64,000 bases of DNA from an uncultured Chlorobiaceae bacterium (GTDB lineage Bacteria > Bacteroidota > Chlorobiia > Chlorobiales > Chlorobiaceae). The position numbers were made by a program, and so were the translations under genes. The DNA is taken from assembly GCA_903839405.1 (NCBI GenBank), contig CAIMCD010000008.1, forward strand, positions 1 through 64,000. Direction: 5' to 3'. The notes under the pieces are model-generated. The model saw nothing but the letters and a program-made list of their open reading frames with translations. It was not told the DNA's origin and searched no databases. Positions within the stretch are counted from its first letter, which is position 1, and each line of letters opens with the position of its first letter. This document shows, piece after piece, positions 37,169-46,092 of the stretch.

Positions 37169-40100
37169 ATGTTTGAACGATTTATTTCAAGGCCGGTGCT
37201 GGCCACCGTGATATCGGTGATTCTGGTTATCCTCGGTGTTGTCGGCATGACCCAGCTCTCCATCACACGCTTTCCGGATATTGCTCCGCCGAGTGTTGCC
37301 GTTTCGGCCAGCTATCCCGGTGCAAGTGCTGAAACCGTTGGACGCTCGGTAGCTCCTCCTCTGGAAGAGGCGATCAATGGTGTGGAGAACATGACCTACA
37401 TGACCTCCACCTCGGCCAACGATGGCTCACTCTCCATAACGGTCTTTTTCAAGCAGGGCACCAACCCCGACCAGGCCGCGGTCAATGTGCAGAACCGGGT
37501 GGCGCAGGCCGCAAGCCGACTTCCTTCAGAGGTCAACCAGATTGGTGTTTCAACCGTCAAGCGCCAGAACAGCCAGATCATGCTCATCAATCTGGCCAGC
37601 AGCTCCAGGCAGTTTGACCAGACCTTCCTGCAGAACTATGCCAAAATCAATATTGTCGACGATCTGGCAAGGGTTCCGGGTGTTGGTCAGGTATCGGTTT
37701 ACGGCAATCTGGATTACTCCATGCGTATCTGGCTGCGCCCGCAGCAGATGGCGGCCTACAAGGTTACCCCGCAGGAGGTGGCTGCGGCCATTCAGAGCCA
37801 GAACCTTGAAGCGGCTCCCGGCTCGTTCGGCGAGAACAGCTCGCAGCCGATGCAGTATGTGATGAAGTACAAGGGCAAGAATCCCTATCCCGGTGATTAT
37901 GAACAGATGGTCATCCGGGCAAAGTCGGACGGTTCACTGCTCCGACTTGGCGATATTGCCCGTGTCGAGTTCGGCGCCTACCGCTACACAGTCGATACCA
38001 AGGCGAACGGAGAGCCTTCGGTTGTGCTTGCGGTCTATCAGGCTCCGGGATCGAATGCCAACACGGTTGAGACTGGTCTGCGCAAGGTGCTTCAAAAAGC
38101 ATCACTCTCGTTTCCTTCCGGCGTCACCTATGCCATTCCCTTCAGTTCAAAGAAGGTGGTTGACGAGTCGATTGAGCAGGTTCAGCATACGCTTATTGAA
38201 GCCTTCCTTCTGGTCTTTCTGGTGGTCTTCCTCTTTCTGCAGGATCTGCGTTCCACCATTATTCCAGCCATTGCCGTGCCGGTTGCCATTATCGGCACCT
38301 TCTTTTTTATGAATCTCTTTGGTTTTTCCATCAACGTGCTGACCCTTTTCGGCCTGGTGCTGGCGATCGGTATTGTGGTTGACGATGCCATTGTGGTGGT
38401 TGAGGCGGTCCATGCCAAAATGGAGGAGAAGAACTATCCGGCCAAAGTTGCAACGGTTTCGGCCATGCGGGAGATCACGACCGCTATCGTGACCATTACG
38501 TTGGTGATGGCCTCGGTCTTTCTGCCGGTTGGATTTCTCCAGGGCTCAACCGGTGTTTTTTACCGCCAGTTCGCCTTTACCCTTGCCATCGCCATTCTTA
38601 TTTCGGCCCTTAATGCCCTGACGCTTAGTCCAGCCCTCTGCGCGCTTTTTCTTACCAATCTTCACGATCCGGATGGTAAAGGGAGAGCGGAAAAGAGAGG
38701 CCGGTTTAGTGGTTTCGGCCAGCGGTTTTTTGCCGGCTTTAATGTGGGCTTTGATCTCTTGAAGCGTAAATATCTCGGTGCCCTGATTTTTCTGATCCGC
38801 CACAAGAGCGTCACCTTCACCTTTCTCGGCCTGCTGGTCTGTCTCTCAATCTGGATGTTCAAGGTCACGCCGACCGGATTTATTCCGGATGAGGATAACG
38901 GCTTTGTGATTGTTTCCGTCACCCTGCCGCCGGGCGCCTCCTTTACCCGGACGCAGGCCGCCATGGACAAGGCCGCCGAAACGCTGAGGGCCATGCCGGC
39001 CGTCAAGAAGGTGCTCTCGATTGCAGGCATTAACGTGCTTTCAAGAAGCTCTTCGCCCTCATCTGGACTCCTTTTTCTTCAGCTTAAAGATCAGAATGAG
39101 CGCGGGCCGAACGGCAATATCAAGAAGCTGCTAGCCTCCATTTCACAGAAACTCTCCAACCGGGAGGGCTCCTTTTTTGCGCTCGCCCAGCCGACGGTTC
39201 CCGGCTTTGGTACGGTCAGCGGCCTTGAGTTTGTTTTGCAGGATCGCAGCGGCGGCGCGCTTGACAAGTTCGGCGGTGTGGCGCAGAGCTTTATTGGCGA
39301 ATTGATGAAACGCCCGGAAATCGGTTTTGCCTTTACCACCTTCAAGGCCACCTATCCCCAGTATGAGCTTGAGGTTGATAATATCAAGGCGGCCCAGCTC
39401 GGCGTGAACGTCCGCGATCTCTTGACCGTGCTGCAGGCCTACTATGGCAGTTTGCAGGCATCGGATTTTAACCGATTCAGCAAGTACTACCGGGTGGTGA
39501 TGCAGGCCGAGCCGGGGGATCGTTCGGTACCCGGCTCCCTGAATGGTATTTTTGTCAAGAATGCCTCTGGCTCCATGGTGCCGGTGACCTCGGTCATCAC
39601 CCTGAAGCGGGTCTATGGCACCGAATCGGTTGACCATTTCAATCTCTTTAATGCCATCTCGATCAATGCGGTGGTGAAACCGGGCTTCAGTACCGGCCAG
39701 GCCATCAAGGCGGTTGAAGAGGTTTCCGCGAGCAACCTTCCTTCGGGCTACACCTATGACTGGAAAGGCCAAAGCCGTGAGGAGCTTGAGTCAAGCGGCG
39801 GGCTTCTCCTGATTTTTCTCCTCTCGGTGATCTTTGTCTACTTTTTGCTGGCAGCGCTGTACGAGAGCTATCTCTTGCCGCTTGCCGTGATGTTTTCCAT
39901 TCCGACCGGACTGCTTGGGGTGTTTATCGGTATCAAGCTGGCCGGCATTGAGAACAATATCTATGTGCAGGTTGCCGTTATCATGTTGATCGGGCTTTTG
40001 GCCAAGAATGCCATTTTGATTGTTGAGTTTGCCCTGCAGCGGAGGGTTAGCGGCAAGTCGCTTTCGGCATCGGCTATTGCTGGGGCAAGAGCACGGCTTC

Positions 40101-40381
40101 GGCCAATTCTGATGACCTCGCTCGCCTTTGTTGCCGGGTTGCTGCCCCTTTTGTTTGTTACCGGGCCGGCGGCCCAGGGCAACCACTCCATCGGTGCAGC
40201 GGCTATCGGAGGGATGTTTATCGGGATGCTGCTTGGTATTCTGGTCGTTCCGGTGCTCTTTATTTTGTTCCAGCATCTGCAGGAGCAGATAACCGGCCCA
40301 GCCGCGACCATCGTTGAGGCCGGGGAGCTGCTTGAAGCGGTTGAACGAGGTGAAAAAGAGCGTTCCCTAGAGCGGTCATAG
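37169..40381 (+). CDS. RND multidrug efflux pump, inner membrane subunit
   Basis: A 1070-aa HAE1-type (AcrB/MexB) proton antiporter. The first helix is MFERFISRPVLATVISVILVILGVV. Proton-relay residues are present: the Asp pair in GIVVDDAIVVVEAVH (helix 4) and Lys in GLLAKNAILIVEFA (helix 10). Two large periplasmic porter loops lie after helix 1 and helix 7, and 12 membrane segments are expected. Its adaptor lies 77 bases upstream and the outer-membrane channel gene 28 bases downstream, so the whole pump is encoded here. Substrates cannot be read from the sequence. Confidence 0.95.
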   Translation: MFERFISRPVLATVISVILVILGVVGMTQLSITRFPDIAPPSVAVSASYPGASAETVGRSVAPPLEEAINGVENMTYMTSTSANDGSLSITVFFKQGTNPDQAAVNVQNRVAQAASRLPSEVNQIGVSTVKRQNSQIMLINLASSSRQFDQTFLQNYAKINIVDDLARVPGVGQVSVYGNLDYSMRIWLRPQQMAAYKVTPQEVAAAIQSQNLEAAPGSFGENSSQPMQYVMKYKGKNPYPGDYEQMVIRAKSDGSLLRLGDIARVEFGAYRYTVDTKANGEPSVVLAVYQAPGSNANTVETGLRKVLQKASLSFPSGVTYAIPFSSKKVVDESIEQVQHTLIEAFLLVFLVVFLFLQDLRSTIIPAIAVPVAIIGTFFFMNLFGFSINVLTLFGLVLAIGIVVDDAIVVVEAVHAKMEEKNYPAKVATVSAMREITTAIVTITLVMASVFLPVGFLQGSTGVFYRQFAFTLAIAILISALNALTLSPALCALFLTNLHDPDGKGRAEKRGRFSGFGQRFFAGFNVGFDLLKRKYLGALIFLIRHKSVTFTFLGLLVCLSIWMFKVTPTGFIPDEDNGFVIVSVTLPPGASFTRTQAAMDKAAETLRAMPAVKKVLSIAGINVLSRSSSPSSGLLFLQLKDQNERGPNGNIKKLLASISQKLSNREGSFFALAQPTVPGFGTVSGLEFVLQDRSGGALDKFGGVAQSFIGELMKRPEIGFAFTTFKATYPQYELEVDNIKAAQLGVNVRDLLTVLQAYYGSLQASDFNRFSKYYRVVMQAEPGDRSVPGSLNGIFVKNASGSMVPVTSVITLKRVYGTESVDHFNLFNAISINAVVKPGFSTGQAIKAVEEVSASNLPSGYTYDWKGQSREELESSGGLLLIFLLSVIFVYFLLAALYESYLLPLAVMFSIPTGLLGVFIGIKLAGIENNIYVQVAVIMLIGLLAKNAILIVEFALQRRVSGKSLSASAIAGARARLRPILMTSLAFVAGLLPLLFVTGPAAQGNHSIGAAAIGGMFIGMLLGILVVPVLFILFQHLQEQITGPAATIVEAGELLEAVERGEKERSLERS

Positions 40382-40409
40382 TGAGTAACGTTTTATGCAA
40401 GTTTAAGTT

Positions 40410-41837
40410 ATGAGAATAGAACTAAAAAGATTTTTATTTCCGGTCGTGCTGCTTGTCACGAGCACAACCCTTCTGGCATGCAGTGCAACCCGGGAGTACA
40501 AGCAACCGGATGTGCAGCTTCCCGCCGCTTACCGTGGCTCATCGCCGGCGGCTCCGGCCATTCGTGCCGATAGCGCTCTTGCCGCCATGCCTTACCGGAG
40601 TTTTTTTACCGATCCGGCACTGCGGGAGCTGATTGAAGGTGCTGTAGCGGAGAATATTGACCTGCAGGTTGCCTTGAAAAATATCGATTTTGCCCGCCAG
40701 ACCCTTAACTCAGCCAAGCTCGGCAATCTCCCGACCGTGAGCCTCGGCGTCACAGCTTCCCAGAGCCGTCCCTCCGATAACGGATCCAAGGCGAGGGCGG
40801 CTGGAGATAAAACGCTTGACGAATATATCGCTTCAGGATCGGCTTCATGGGAAGCGGATATCTGGGGCAAAATCCGGAGCAGGAAGAGCGCAGCTTTGGC
40901 CGGATATCTGAAAACCGGGGAAGCGGCAAAGGCGATTCATACCCGCCTTGTGGCCGATGTGGCCGCAGGCTATTACAACCTGCTTATGCTGGATGAGCAG
41001 CTTCTCAGTTCACAAAAAAACCTTGCACTGGCCGATACAACCTTGCGGATGATACGTTTGCAGTATGATGCCGGCCAGCTCACCACGCTTGCGGTGCAGC
41101 AACAGGAGGCTTCACGGGAGTCTATTGCTCTCTCTCTTCCGGTAATAGAGCAGAAAATAGCCGCGCAGGAAAATGCCCTCAGCATTCTTTCCGGGAAGAT
41201 GCCTGCTTCCATTCACCGACAGAGAGCGCTTTTTACAATCAAGTTTACCGATGATCTTTCGGCGGGTATTCCTGTTTCGCTCTTGCAGAACCGGTCGGAT
41301 GTCCGTGCTGCGGAACTGGCCGTAAGGGAGGCTTATGCCAATACGGGTGAAGCCAAAGCAAATCTTTATCCATCACTGACCCTGAGTGCGCAGGGAGGTG
41401 TGGACGCCTTGAGTGCCTCCAGGTGGTTTACCTTTCCCGGTTCCCTTTTCAGCTTTGTGCAGGGAGCTGTGGTGCAGCCGGTTTTTCAGCATGGAGAGTT
41501 GCGGGCCAAGTATGAGCAGTCAAAAATCAAGCAGCAGCAGTCGGAGCTTGAGTTCAAGCGCTCGCTGCTCAAAGCTGTAGCGGAGGTTTCGGATGCACTG
41601 GTCGCGATTGAGAAGATCAAAAGCGAGGAGGTTATTGCCGCCCGTCGCCTCGCCACCCTCCAGAGTGCCGTGGCCAATGCCGGAATGCTATTCAACAGTG
41701 GCATGGCGACCTATCTGGAAGTTATTCTGGCCCAAACCAATGCGTTGCAGGCAGAGCTCACCCTGGCCGATATCCGCCGCCAGCACCTTGTCGCCCTCTC
41801 AGAACTCTACCGTTCGCTGGGAGGGGGATGGCAGTAG
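40410..41837 (+). CDS. Outer membrane efflux channel lipoprotein (OprM/NodT type)
   Basis: A 475-aa TolC-like factor with lipobox LLAC (Cys24). Two outer-membrane-efflux repeats contain long helices (the first around LIEGAVAENIDLQVALKNIDFARQTLNSAKLGNLPTV, the second around NRSDVRAAELAVREAYANTGEAKANLYPSLTLS). It trimerises to form the exit duct of the RND pump encoded just upstream. Last gene of the operon. Confidence 0.93.
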   Translation: MRIELKRFLFPVVLLVTSTTLLACSATREYKQPDVQLPAAYRGSSPAAPAIRADSALAAMPYRSFFTDPALRELIEGAVAENIDLQVALKNIDFARQTLNSAKLGNLPTVSLGVTASQSRPSDNGSKARAAGDKTLDEYIASGSASWEADIWGKIRSRKSAALAGYLKTGEAAKAIHTRLVADVAAGYYNLLMLDEQLLSSQKNLALADTTLRMIRLQYDAGQLTTLAVQQQEASRESIALSLPVIEQKIAAQENALSILSGKMPASIHRQRALFTIKFTDDLSAGIPVSLLQNRSDVRAAELAVREAYANTGEAKANLYPSLTLSAQGGVDALSASRWFTFPGSLFSFVQGAVVQPVFQHGELRAKYEQSKIKQQQSELEFKRSLLKAVAEVSDALVAIEKIKSEEVIAARRLATLQSAVANAGMLFNSGMATYLEVILAQTNALQAELTLADIRRQHLVALSELYRSLGGGWQ

Positions 41838-41997
41838 CTTCCTCAAGGAGTATCCGTTTTCCAGGGCATTGCACACCCTGCACCGTTTTTCTCCGGTTCG
41901 ACAAACTGGAAGGAGATGAACGGTTTGCCTCTCTTGCCTGTTTTATTTAAAACATTTACTACAGTTTGTGCAATCACATCAAGGACAATCAATCATC

Positions 41998-42798
41998 ATG
42001 AATAGCTCATTATATAATGCCACGGTTATCGGTAAAATTATGGTTACTCCGGATCTCATGATTCTCCGGATTGACAGTGATGAGCCGAGAAAAGAGTTCG
42101 AAGCCGGTCAGCATACCCTGCTTGGACTCTATGGATTTGAACAGCGCTCACCCAACTCCGAACCAGAATCGCATCCTGCAGCGCCTGATAGCCTCATTCA
42201 GCGCCCATACTCCATTGCTTCCTCAACCGCCGAGACCCGCCAGCTTGAGTTTTATATTCAACAGGTCAAGTCTGGCCAGTTGACCTCCCGGTTATTCAAT
42301 CTCAATACCGGCGACCGGGTTTTTGTCGGCAAGAAGATTTCCGGTCGATTCCGGCTTGATGAAACGCCTGATGGGAGTGATATTGTCATGGTTGCTACAG
42401 GCACCGGCATAGCACCCTATATCAGCTTTTTGCGCTCCCATATCATTGAAAGGCCGGAAAGCAAGATGGTGGTGATCCAGGGTGCGGCCCATCGCTGGGA
42501 TCTGGGCTATTACAGCGAGTTGACCTTCCTGGAAAAAAGCTTTGCAAATTTTTTCTATGTGCCGACCCTGACCGATGCCGATGATCGCTGGGACGGTTAC
42601 CGCTCCTTGATTGAAGAGCTTTTGCAGCAGGATATTCTGCAGAATGAGTACAACATAACCCCCGATCCCGAGCGCACCCACTTTTTTGTTACAGGCAAGC
42701 CGGATATGGTTGCTCATGTATCGGAGTGGCTGCACGATTTTGGTTACAGCCGCAACTCTCTGGAAGAGCCAGGGGAGTTGTATGTCGAGGAGTTCTAG
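41998..42798 (+). CDS. Ferredoxin--NADP+ reductase, plant/bacterial type
   Basis: A 266-aa flavoprotein from MNSSLYNATVIGKI. The FAD-binding barrel has RPYSIASST (RxYS) and the NADP domain has VATGTGIAPYISFLRSHI and HFFVTGKPDMV. The C-terminal EEPGELYVEEF differs from the usual aromatic end of Fpr, which affects FAD stacking in relatives. It exchanges electrons between ferredoxin and NADP. Green sulfur bacteria are known to use a thioredoxin-reductase-like FNR, so this enzyme is probably an accessory or differently tuned reductase. The ten extra residues of the track ORF are dropped. Confidence 0.85.
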   Translation: MNSSLYNATVIGKIMVTPDLMILRIDSDEPRKEFEAGQHTLLGLYGFEQRSPNSEPESHPAAPDSLIQRPYSIASSTAETRQLEFYIQQVKSGQLTSRLFNLNTGDRVFVGKKISGRFRLDETPDGSDIVMVATGTGIAPYISFLRSHIIERPESKMVVIQGAAHRWDLGYYSELTFLEKSFANFFYVPTLTDADDRWDGYRSLIEELLQQDILQNEYNITPDPERTHFFVTGKPDMVAHVSEWLHDFGYSRNSLEEPGELYVEEF

Positions 42799-42991
42799 CA
42801 TTTTTTTGAAAAAGCAGCCAGCAAACGGAGTTCTGCCGTGCTCTGGTTGTTCTTGTAAAAATGATATTTAGGTTATATTTCCTTTCATATCAGAGTCCTG
42901 CTCTTGCCGCAAGGCGCCCGGTTGAGGGTAGAGTGGTGGAGATGATCAGGGTATAAAGAGAGGGAGTCTGTTGGGGTCAGTGGAGGTTTGG

Positions 42992-43065
42992 TGGACAATA
43001 GCGGATTCGAACCGATGACCTTTCGCGTGTGAGGCGAACGCTCTAACCAACTGAGCTAATTGTCC
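42992..43065 (-). tRNA. tRNA-Val (CAC)
   Basis: Read on the minus strand: GGACAAT acceptor, D arm AGCTCAGTTGGTTAGAGC, anticodon stem TTCGC/GCGAA with loop CTCACAC (anticodon CAC), T loop GTTCGAATC, and discriminator A. CCA is encoded next (42989-42991). 74 nt without CCA. Codon GUG. Confidence 0.95.
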
Positions 43066-43163
43066 TTTTGTGTGAGTGATAGTATAGGCTTTGACACCCA
43101 TTTTTGCAAAATTGCCGATCATTTTTTTTAACCAGTTATTTTTTAATCACAAGTAGAGAGATC

Positions 43164-43388
43164 ATGGATCAGAAACTTCCGGAACTCAATCTTAAAAACG
43201 TGGTTGGTGTGGCAGGCTCGGCCTTGCTGCTTGCCCCTTTTGGTATACCAATTATGCACGGCGTTGCCGGTATTGCTGTGGCTGGGGCCACCTTGTTTGC
43301 TGCCGGCAAGGTGATCAGCAAAACGGCCAATGTTCTGGGTGACAAGCCAGCTCCGAAGCCGGGTGCAGACGATTCGACGGCAAGCTGA
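43164..43388 (+). CDS. Small hydrophobic protein of unknown function
   Basis: A 74-aa protein from MDQKLPELNLKNVVGVAG. Two adjoining Gly/Ala-rich hydrophobic stretches (VVGVAGSALLLAPFGIPIMHGVAGIAVAGATLFAAGKVI) would form a membrane hairpin, followed by a short hydrophilic Pro-rich tail. I do not recognise the family. The track ORF starts 20 codons earlier without a ribosome site; GAGAG lies just before the chosen ATG. It stands alone between tRNA-Val and the methionine sulfoxide reductase gene. Confidence 0.55.
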   Translation: MDQKLPELNLKNVVGVAGSALLLAPFGIPIMHGVAGIAVAGATLFAAGKVISKTANVLGDKPAPKPGADDSTAS

Positions 43389-43601
43389 CAGAAGCATCAC
43401 CAAACCTTTTTCAGAACAGAGATGGGGCTTTATTGATGAGGCTCTCTCTTTTTTATTGTCCTCTCGCTGGCTGTAATCCCTCCACTCTTTCCGATTTACC
43501 CGGCTCTTCACAACACTTTTTTTGCAACCATCAGTGCGCCTGACTGGTTCTTTTTGTGTTGTCGTCAACATCATCATCATTCCGCAACGATCTTTTTCAG
43601 C

Positions 43602-44603
43602 ATGGAAAAAAGTGTTTTTCGCCTCTTTCGCTGCTTGATGGCAACCTTTGTGCTGCTCGGGCAGCTTTTTTTTCTTTCCGGATGTGCTGGCGATACCCTC
43701 CCGAAGCTTCCGGAGAATTTCAGTTTTAACGATCAAAAGGAGAATGGCATGAATTATAACAAGTTGACGCCTGACGAAGAGCGGGTAATTGTTGGCAAGG
43801 GGACTGAACGGCCCTTCAGTGGCAACTACTATCTGAACAAGGAGAAGGGGAGCTATCTCTGCCGTCGTTGTGACGCTCTGCTCTTTCGATCCTCCGACAA
43901 GTTTGAATCGGGCACCGGGTGGCCAAGCTTTGATGACGCAATTGGGGGGGCGGTCAAGGAGATCGCGGATGCTGATGGTCGGCGTACGGAAATTGTTTGC
44001 GCCAATTGCGGGGCGCATCTCGGTCATGTTTTTTTCAATGAGGGCCTGACGGCTAAAAATGTCCGCCATTGCGTTAATTCCGTATCCCTGAATTTCAAGC
44101 CGGAAGCAACGAGTACGGCGGTAACGCAAAAGGCGATTTTTGCCGGAGGATGCTTTTGGGGGGTCGAGTACCATTTCAATAAACTAAAGGGGGTACTTTC
44201 GGCCAAATCAGGCTATACGGGTGGCAGGGTGGATCATCCCACCTACAAGCAGGTTTGCAGCGGCACAACCGGTCATGCAGAAGCCATTGAAGTGGAATTT
44301 GATCCGGCTCTGGTCAGCTATGAAACGCTTGCAAAACTCTTTTTTGAAATTCACGATCCAACCCAGCTCAACCGCCAGGGGCCGGATATTGGTTCACAAT
44401 ACCGCTCGGCAGTTTTTTATACCGATGAGAGTCAGAAACAGGTGGCCGAAAAGCTTGTGGGTGAGTTGAAGGCAAAAGGGTACAAGGTGGTGACCACTAT
44501 TGAAAAAGCCGGAACCTTCTGGCCGGCCGAGGAGTACCATCAGGACTACTACGACAAGAACGGCCATCAGCCTTACTGCCATACCTATCAGAAACGGTTT
44601 TAA
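43602..44603 (+). CDS. msrBA: Exported MsrB-MsrA methionine sulfoxide reductase fusion
   Basis: A 333-aa lipoprotein (signal MEKSVFRLFRCLMATFVLLGQLFFLSGC) with two repair domains. First comes MsrB: zinc pairs CRRC and CANC, SGTGWPSF, and the catalytic Cys in RHCVNSVSLNF, acting on R-sulfoxides. Then comes MsrA: the catalytic Cys in AGGCFWGVEYHF and a late Cys in HQPYCHTYQ, acting on S-sulfoxides. This order and export mean both methionine sulfoxide isomers can be repaired in envelope proteins. The reductant must be delivered from elsewhere; no thioredoxin-like domain is attached, unlike PilB. The gene is convergent with the response regulator. Confidence 0.9.
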   Translation: MEKSVFRLFRCLMATFVLLGQLFFLSGCAGDTLPKLPENFSFNDQKENGMNYNKLTPDEERVIVGKGTERPFSGNYYLNKEKGSYLCRRCDALLFRSSDKFESGTGWPSFDDAIGGAVKEIADADGRRTEIVCANCGAHLGHVFFNEGLTAKNVRHCVNSVSLNFKPEATSTAVTQKAIFAGGCFWGVEYHFNKLKGVLSAKSGYTGGRVDHPTYKQVCSGTTGHAEAIEVEFDPALVSYETLAKLFFEIHDPTQLNRQGPDIGSQYRSAVFYTDESQKQVAEKLVGELKAKGYKVVTTIEKAGTFWPAEEYHQDYYDKNGHQPYCHTYQKRF

Positions 44604-44655
44604 CCGTTTCACTGTAAGCCGCGTCAGCAGGGAGTGTGCTCCAGATGGATTCCGC

Positions 44656-46092
44656 TCAGCTCCCTGCACTCTCGGAGCCCAACATCTCTCCGGGCTCCTC
44701 TTGTTTTACAATGGTTATTCCGTGTTTTCTCATTTTTCTTATAAGAGCGTGTCGGCTTATTCCAAGGGATTCTGCGGCTACCGATTGATTATATTCACAT
44801 GCATCAAGCGCTTTTCGTATTATTTCGATCTCTTTTTGCACCAGATTAACTCTCGCATCTCCGCTTTTCGCTGGTGTCAGGTTTTTTTTGTTGATGGCGG
44901 GCAAGGGAAAATCATGTACTTCAAGTGAGTTGCCCTTACAAAGGATAATTGCTCGTTCGGTGAGGTTTCTCAATTCCCTTACGTTTCCAGGAAAACTGTA
45001 TTTCTTTAGCATCTCGAAAACTTTTTCAGAAATATGCTGGATCGGCTTGTTTATTTTTATTGAAAACTCTTCAATAAAATCGATAAGCAGTGGCGCAATA
45101 TCTTCGGTTCGCTCTCGTAGTGGCGGTATGTGTATATGAAGTGTATTGAGCCGGTGCAGCAGATCGAGGCGAAACTTGTTCTCATCGACAAGTTTTTGCA
45201 AATCATAATTTGTTGCGGAAATTATTCTGAAGTTGGTGCGTATCGGTTTGGTGTCGCCAACTCTTGTGATTATTTTTTCTTCTATAGCACGAAGAATTTT
45301 TGGTTGAATCGTATAGGGCATATCAGCTATTTCATCAAGAAAAAGTGTGCCTTCATGGCAGACTTCAAATAATCCTTTTTTGTCAGATATTGCTCCGGTG
45401 AAAGATCCTTTTTTATGGCCAAAAAATTCACTTTCCATAAGTGATTCGGTAATTGAAGAGCAATTAATCGCACCAAAATAGTTTTCACTATGCTGACTCA
45501 TGTAGTGTATTATTCGGGCAATAATCTCTTTCCCTGTTCCGCTTTCACCCGTGATCAGCACGTTGACATCAGAATATTTCGAGGCGGTTTTGGCTAATTC
45601 AAATATTTCGATAATCTGGGGACTTTTTCCAATAAAATGATGTCCGATTGATGTTTGTATGTTTTTTGTGATCAATGAATGCTTCTCTTCCATATCAGCC
45701 AACTTCCGCTGCATCTGAAGGTACTTTTGCGTGCGTTCCAAAGCGATCTGAAGGTCTATGAATCTCAGTGGTTTACGCATGTAGTCGAAAGCGCCAAGTC
45801 GTATGGCCTGGATGACCGTATCCATATCGCCATGTGCCGAGACCATGATAACCTCAATATTCGGATAAAGCGCTTTGACATTCTTTAAAATATCCAGTCC
45901 ATTTTCGCTTGGCAGCCGAACATCAAGAATAAGGAGATCAATTTCATTTTTGCTTAAAATATCATACCCGTCTTTTACGGTATTGGCCGAAAAAGATATA
46001 AACCCTGAGTTTTGAAAATAATCTTTCAGCTCCTCGGTAAAATCAATTTCATCATCAAGTATCAATACTTGCAGAATATTATAATTTTTCAT
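44656..46092 (-). CDS. Sigma-54-dependent response regulator (NtrC family)
   Basis: A 478-aa regulator. The receiver domain (LILDDEIDF, phospho-acceptor Asp in [13 protein letters not shown]) precedes an AAA+ sigma-54 activation domain (Walker A GESGTGKE, Walker [13 protein letters not shown]-finger region [22 protein letters not shown]). A Fis-type helix-turn-helix follows ([25 protein letters not shown]). The sigma-54 contact loop reads GSFTGA instead of the usual GAFTGA. The start overlaps the histidine kinase gene by 14 bases, so they form one operon. Targets are unknown; any gene with a -24/-12 promoter is a candidate. Confidence 0.93.
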   Translation of the reverse strand: MKNYNILQVLILDDEIDFTEELKDYFQNSGFISFSANTVKDGYDILSKNEIDLLILDVRLPSENGLDILKNVKALYPNIEVIMVSAHGDMDTVIQAIRLGAFDYMRKPLRFIDLQIALERTQKYLQMQRKLADMEEKHSLITKNIQTSIGHHFIGKSPQIIEIFELAKTASKYSDVNVLITGESGTGKEIIARIIHYMSQHSENYFGAINCSSITESLMESEFFGHKKGSFTGAISDKKGLFEVCHEGTLFLDEIADMPYTIQPKILRAIEEKIITRVGDTKPIRTNFRIISATNYDLQKLVDENKFRLDLLHRLNTLHIHIPPLRERTEDIAPLLIDFIEEFSIKINKPIQHISEKVFEMLKKYSFPGNVRELRNLTERAIILCKGNSLEVHDFPLPAINKKNLTPAKSGDARVNLVQKEIEIIRKALDACEYNQSVAAESLGISRHALIRKMRKHGITIVKQEEPGEMLGSESAGS

